From NCBI RefSeq assembly GCF_937875145.1, contig NZ_CALNCS010000068.1, positions 26,390 through 90,389 of the forward strand: a stretch of 64,000 nucleotides of DNA, read 5' to 3'. This document shows, piece by piece, positions 62,115 to 64,000 of this stretch. The stretch is from Alkalibaculum bacchi (lineage in GTDB: Bacteria > Bacillota > Clostridia > Eubacteriales > Alkalibacteraceae). Under the pieces are notes generated by a model, which saw only the letters and a list, made by a program, of their open reading frames with translations, made no database searches and had not been told where the DNA came from. Each line of letters starts with the position of its first letter. Position 1 is the stretch's first letter. Made by a program: the position numbers and the translations under genes.

Positions 62115-62140
62115 TAAATTATGCTCAATAATTCCGATAT
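62115..62140 (+). promoter_or_regulatory. SigD (sigma-28) promoter of flgM-flgN-flgK
   Basis: TAAA (62115-62118), 14 bp, TCCGATAT (62133-62140), seven of eight matches to the GCCGATAT -10 of SigD. It lies 31 bp before the flgM ATG and just after the operon terminator. Confidence 0.75.
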
Positions 62141-62170
62141 TAATATACAAAGGTACAAGGAGGATATTTA

Positions 62171-62467
62171 ATGAAAATCAATCATTCTCATAGTCGTTTT
62201 ATAAGCAACAATCCTTACAAAACACAAGAGCAACATGAACAGACGACAAATATTAAAAAAGAAAAAAATATTGATATAGAAATTTCGGACTCAGCTAAAT
62301 CTTTAGCCCAAAAGATCAATCAGACGGAAGGCAACAAGTATAGTGAAAAGGTAGAAGAGATTCGAAAGAGCATTCTCGAAGGCTCCTATAAAGTCTCGCC
62401 TGATAAAATTGCAGATAAAATTATGAATGCAATAAAAAACCAAAAGGAAAGTGTCAATAATGAATAG
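62171..62467 (+). CDS. flgM: Anti-sigma-28 factor FlgM
   Basis: 98 residues. The C-terminal half KVEEIRKSILEGSYKVSPDKIADKIM is the conserved sigma-28-binding part (written here over 20; key parts are VEEIRKSI and YKVSPDKIA); the N-terminal half is polar and disordered, as usual. It holds SigD inactive until the hook is complete, when it is exported. The SigD-type promoter in front indicates feedback. ATG after AAGGAGG. Confidence 0.92.
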   Translation: MKINHSHSRFISNNPYKTQEQHEQTTNIKKEKNIDIEISDSAKSLAQKINQTEGNKYSEKVEEIRKSILEGSYKVSPDKIADKIMNAIKNQKESVNNE

Positions 62468-62831
62468 TACACAGGAAGTAGCCAATCATTTAAAGTCCCT
62501 TTTGACATTATTACATGAAGAGAAAGAAGCATTGATTCACAATGATGGAAATGCAATTGCTCAAATTGTAGAGAGTAAAAAAAGTTATATTGAAGAATTA
62601 TCGAATGTAAAAGATTTAAATATACAAAATAACAATAAAATTATGGCTATTATAGAGCAAATTAATGGATTACAAGAAACGAATTTGCTTTTGACAAAAC
62701 AAGCCCTTAGTTTTCAAAATAATTTATTAGAGAGTATGTCAAAAAATGTTCAAGGTAGTGCAAGTACTTACTCTCCTAAGGGGAACTATGAATCAAAAAA
62801 TACAATCAATTTAATTGATCAATCAGTATAG
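62460..62831 (+). CDS. flgN: Flagellar export chaperone FlgN
   Basis: The start is probably ATG 62460 (8-bp overlap with flgM); an in-frame GTG at 62451 is possible. 123 residues, helical, with the FlgN-type N-terminal LLTLLHEEKEALIHND and ESKKSYIEEL. It is the export chaperone for hook-associated proteins FlgK and FlgL. It is placed between flgM and flgK, the standard order. Sequence conservation in the family is low, so context carries weight. Confidence 0.82.
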   Translation: MNSTQEVANHLKSLLTLLHEEKEALIHNDGNAIAQIVESKKSYIEELSNVKDLNIQNNNKIMAIIEQINGLQETNLLLTKQALSFQNNLLESMSKNVQGSASTYSPKGNYESKNTINLIDQSV

Positions 62832-62840
62832 AGGTGGAAT

Positions 62841-64000
62841 ATGGGAGGAATTTTTAGTTCATTTAATGCAGCAAATAAAGGTATTATTGCTCAACAGACA
62901 GCGCTCCAGACGGTCATTCACAATATTTCTAATGCGAATACAGAAGGCTTTTCGAGACAAAGGGTAGATCTAAAAGCAGATAGAGCCTCTAACTACACAG
63001 GAGTAGGACAACTGGGGACAGGGGTCAAGATGGAGTCGATTGTTAGGCTTGTAGACGATTATGTTTCTAAACAAATCAGGCAAGAAAATGGTACCCTACA
63101 ACAGTATACAACAAAATCTCAGGTTCTAGACCAGCTAGAAGTCATCTTTAATGAGCCCTCAGATACAGGACTCAATTTTAATTTAGGAGAGATGTTTGAC
63201 AGTTGGCAAGAACTTAGTTCAAACCCTGAAAATCTTTCATCGAAAACCATCGTTGTAGAAAAATCTAAAACATTGACGGATACCCTAAAACACATGACAA
63301 GTCAAACAGATTCTTTGATAGGTGAGACAAAAGGACAAATAGAAAAGAATGTACAGGACATGAATTCTATTATCAAAAAATTAGATTCTTTAAATAAACA
63401 AATATTTAATATATCTCTAAAAGATCAAATTCCAAATGATTTATTAGATCAGAGGGATTTAATGCTAAAAGACTTGTCCAGTATTACTGATTTTAATGCT
63501 ACTTTTGATACCTACGGTAGGGTGACATTATCTTTAAATAGCGCATCAGATTCCGTAGAAGTACTGAACATTTCAGAAGGTGCTAAGGAAGTACAGGCAA
63601 ATGTAGAAGGGATTTCTGTTTTGTTTTCAGTTGGTGAAGAGGAAGTCACAGTAAACTCAGGGAATATCAAAGGGAATATGGAAGCCCTCAGTGATTTGCA
63701 AACGAGAAGAGAAGAATTAAAAATATTTGCAAAGACTATGGCAGAAGCTGTAAATACGGTACATAGTGGAGACGTAGATTTAAAAGATAACTTGTTTTTT
63801 ATCTTTGATGACGATACAGGGACTATAAAAGTAAATGATACCATTCTAAAAGACAATAGCCTAGTGCGTACAGGAAAAGAAGATGACTCGCCAGCAGGGG
63901 ATGGTACGAGAGCTTTGGCCATTGCTAGACTTCGAAATACGAAGCTTTCTTTTCAAGAAGGTGCGACGATAGAATACGATATTGATACCATGACGATTAA
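62841..64000 (+). CDS. flgK: Flagellar hook-associated protein 1 FlgK, 3' partial
   Basis: 386 complete codons visible; the frame runs off the window. ATG start after GAGGTGG, 9 bp after flgN. The N-terminus GIFSSFNAANKGIIAQQTAL and NISNANTEGFSRQRVDL is the rod/hook family signature, followed by the FlgK pattern GTGVKMESIVRLVDDYV and LLDQRDLMLKDLS. It joins hook to filament. Confidence 0.95.
   Translation, partial: MGGIFSSFNAANKGIIAQQTALQTVIHNISNANTEGFSRQRVDLKADRASNYTGVGQLGTGVKMESIVRLVDDYVSKQIRQENGTLQQYTTKSQVLDQLEVIFNEPSDTGLNFNLGEMFDSWQELSSNPENLSSKTIVVEKSKTLTDTLKHMTSQTDSLIGETKGQIEKNVQDMNSIIKKLDSLNKQIFNISLKDQIPNDLLDQRDLMLKDLSSITDFNATFDTYGRVTLSLNSASDSVEVLNISEGAKEVQANVEGISVLFSVGEEEVTVNSGNIKGNMEALSDLQTRREELKIFAKTMAEAVNTVHSGDVDLKDNLFFIFDDDTGTIKVNDTILKDNSLVRTGKEDDSPAGDGTRALAIARLRNTKLSFQEGATIEYDIDTMTI

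Overview
The window reads as chromosome from a low-GC, anaerobic, motile, endospore-forming Firmicute of the class Clostridia. The supports are AT-rich codon use with frequent TTG and GTG starts, a glycyl radical enzyme, a ferredoxin, a di-iron flavoprotein for O2 or NO removal, a sleB-ypeB germination pair, a large Firmicute-type SRP RNA, a glmS ribozyme, and a clostridial chemotaxis operon with CheC, CheD and FliY. I do not assign a genus.

Layout. 1-6014: the 3' part of a glycyl radical enzyme, rpoN, then the glmS ribozyme and glmS. 6015-6972: a gene-free stretch with three 20-bp tandem repeats and a roughly 610-bp segment bounded by inverted repeats. 6973-14831: a sugar-alcohol PTS locus (PRD activator, EIIA, EIIB, EIIC, two zinc dehydrogenases, RpiB, transaldolase-like protein) that fits pentitol use better than galactitol use. 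14970-18925: an aspartate racemase, a D-aspartate-ligase-like ATP-grasp enzyme and a MurE-like ligase, together suggesting a D-aspartate peptidoglycan cross-bridge. 19120-23204: a lipoprotein, then DUF1858, an unknown protein, a hemerythrin-like protein and FprA. 23363-30720: a probably frameshifted gene, a DnaJ-like protein, a methyltransferase-DUF2284 fusion, ferredoxin, isocitrate dehydrogenase, an MFS exporter, a small membrane protein and tadA. 30787-34310 (minus strand): serC-serA-DUF1015. 34633-39769: an ABC exporter, a CPBP protease, an aldo/keto reductase and a CMD-family protein. 39918-43300: tRNA-Ser, SRP RNA, a perfect 44-bp palindrome, dnaX-ybaB-recR. 43529-52244: a HAD phosphatase, a Met/Tyr-rich repeat protein, YlbF, a zinc ribbon protein, ispF, cysS-mrnC, sleB-ypeB and ychF. 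52437-64000: an HD-GYP gene divergent from cheW-cheD-cheB-cheR-cheA-cheC-cheY-cheW-fliM-fliY, then flgM-flgN-flgK starting from a good SigD-type promoter.

Many intergenic gaps hold related short palindromic repeats: a family with AGGTGG...CCACCT ends, a two-copy palindrome of about 77 bp, and a GTCATCC...GCGAAGGAT repeat. One copy appears to encode the C-terminus of IspF. I see no insertion-sequence transposase, prophage or CRISPR array. The less ordinary content is the D-Asp cross-bridge cluster, the non-coding segment after glmS, the repeat families, the 44-bp palindrome, and the hairpin over the cheD start.
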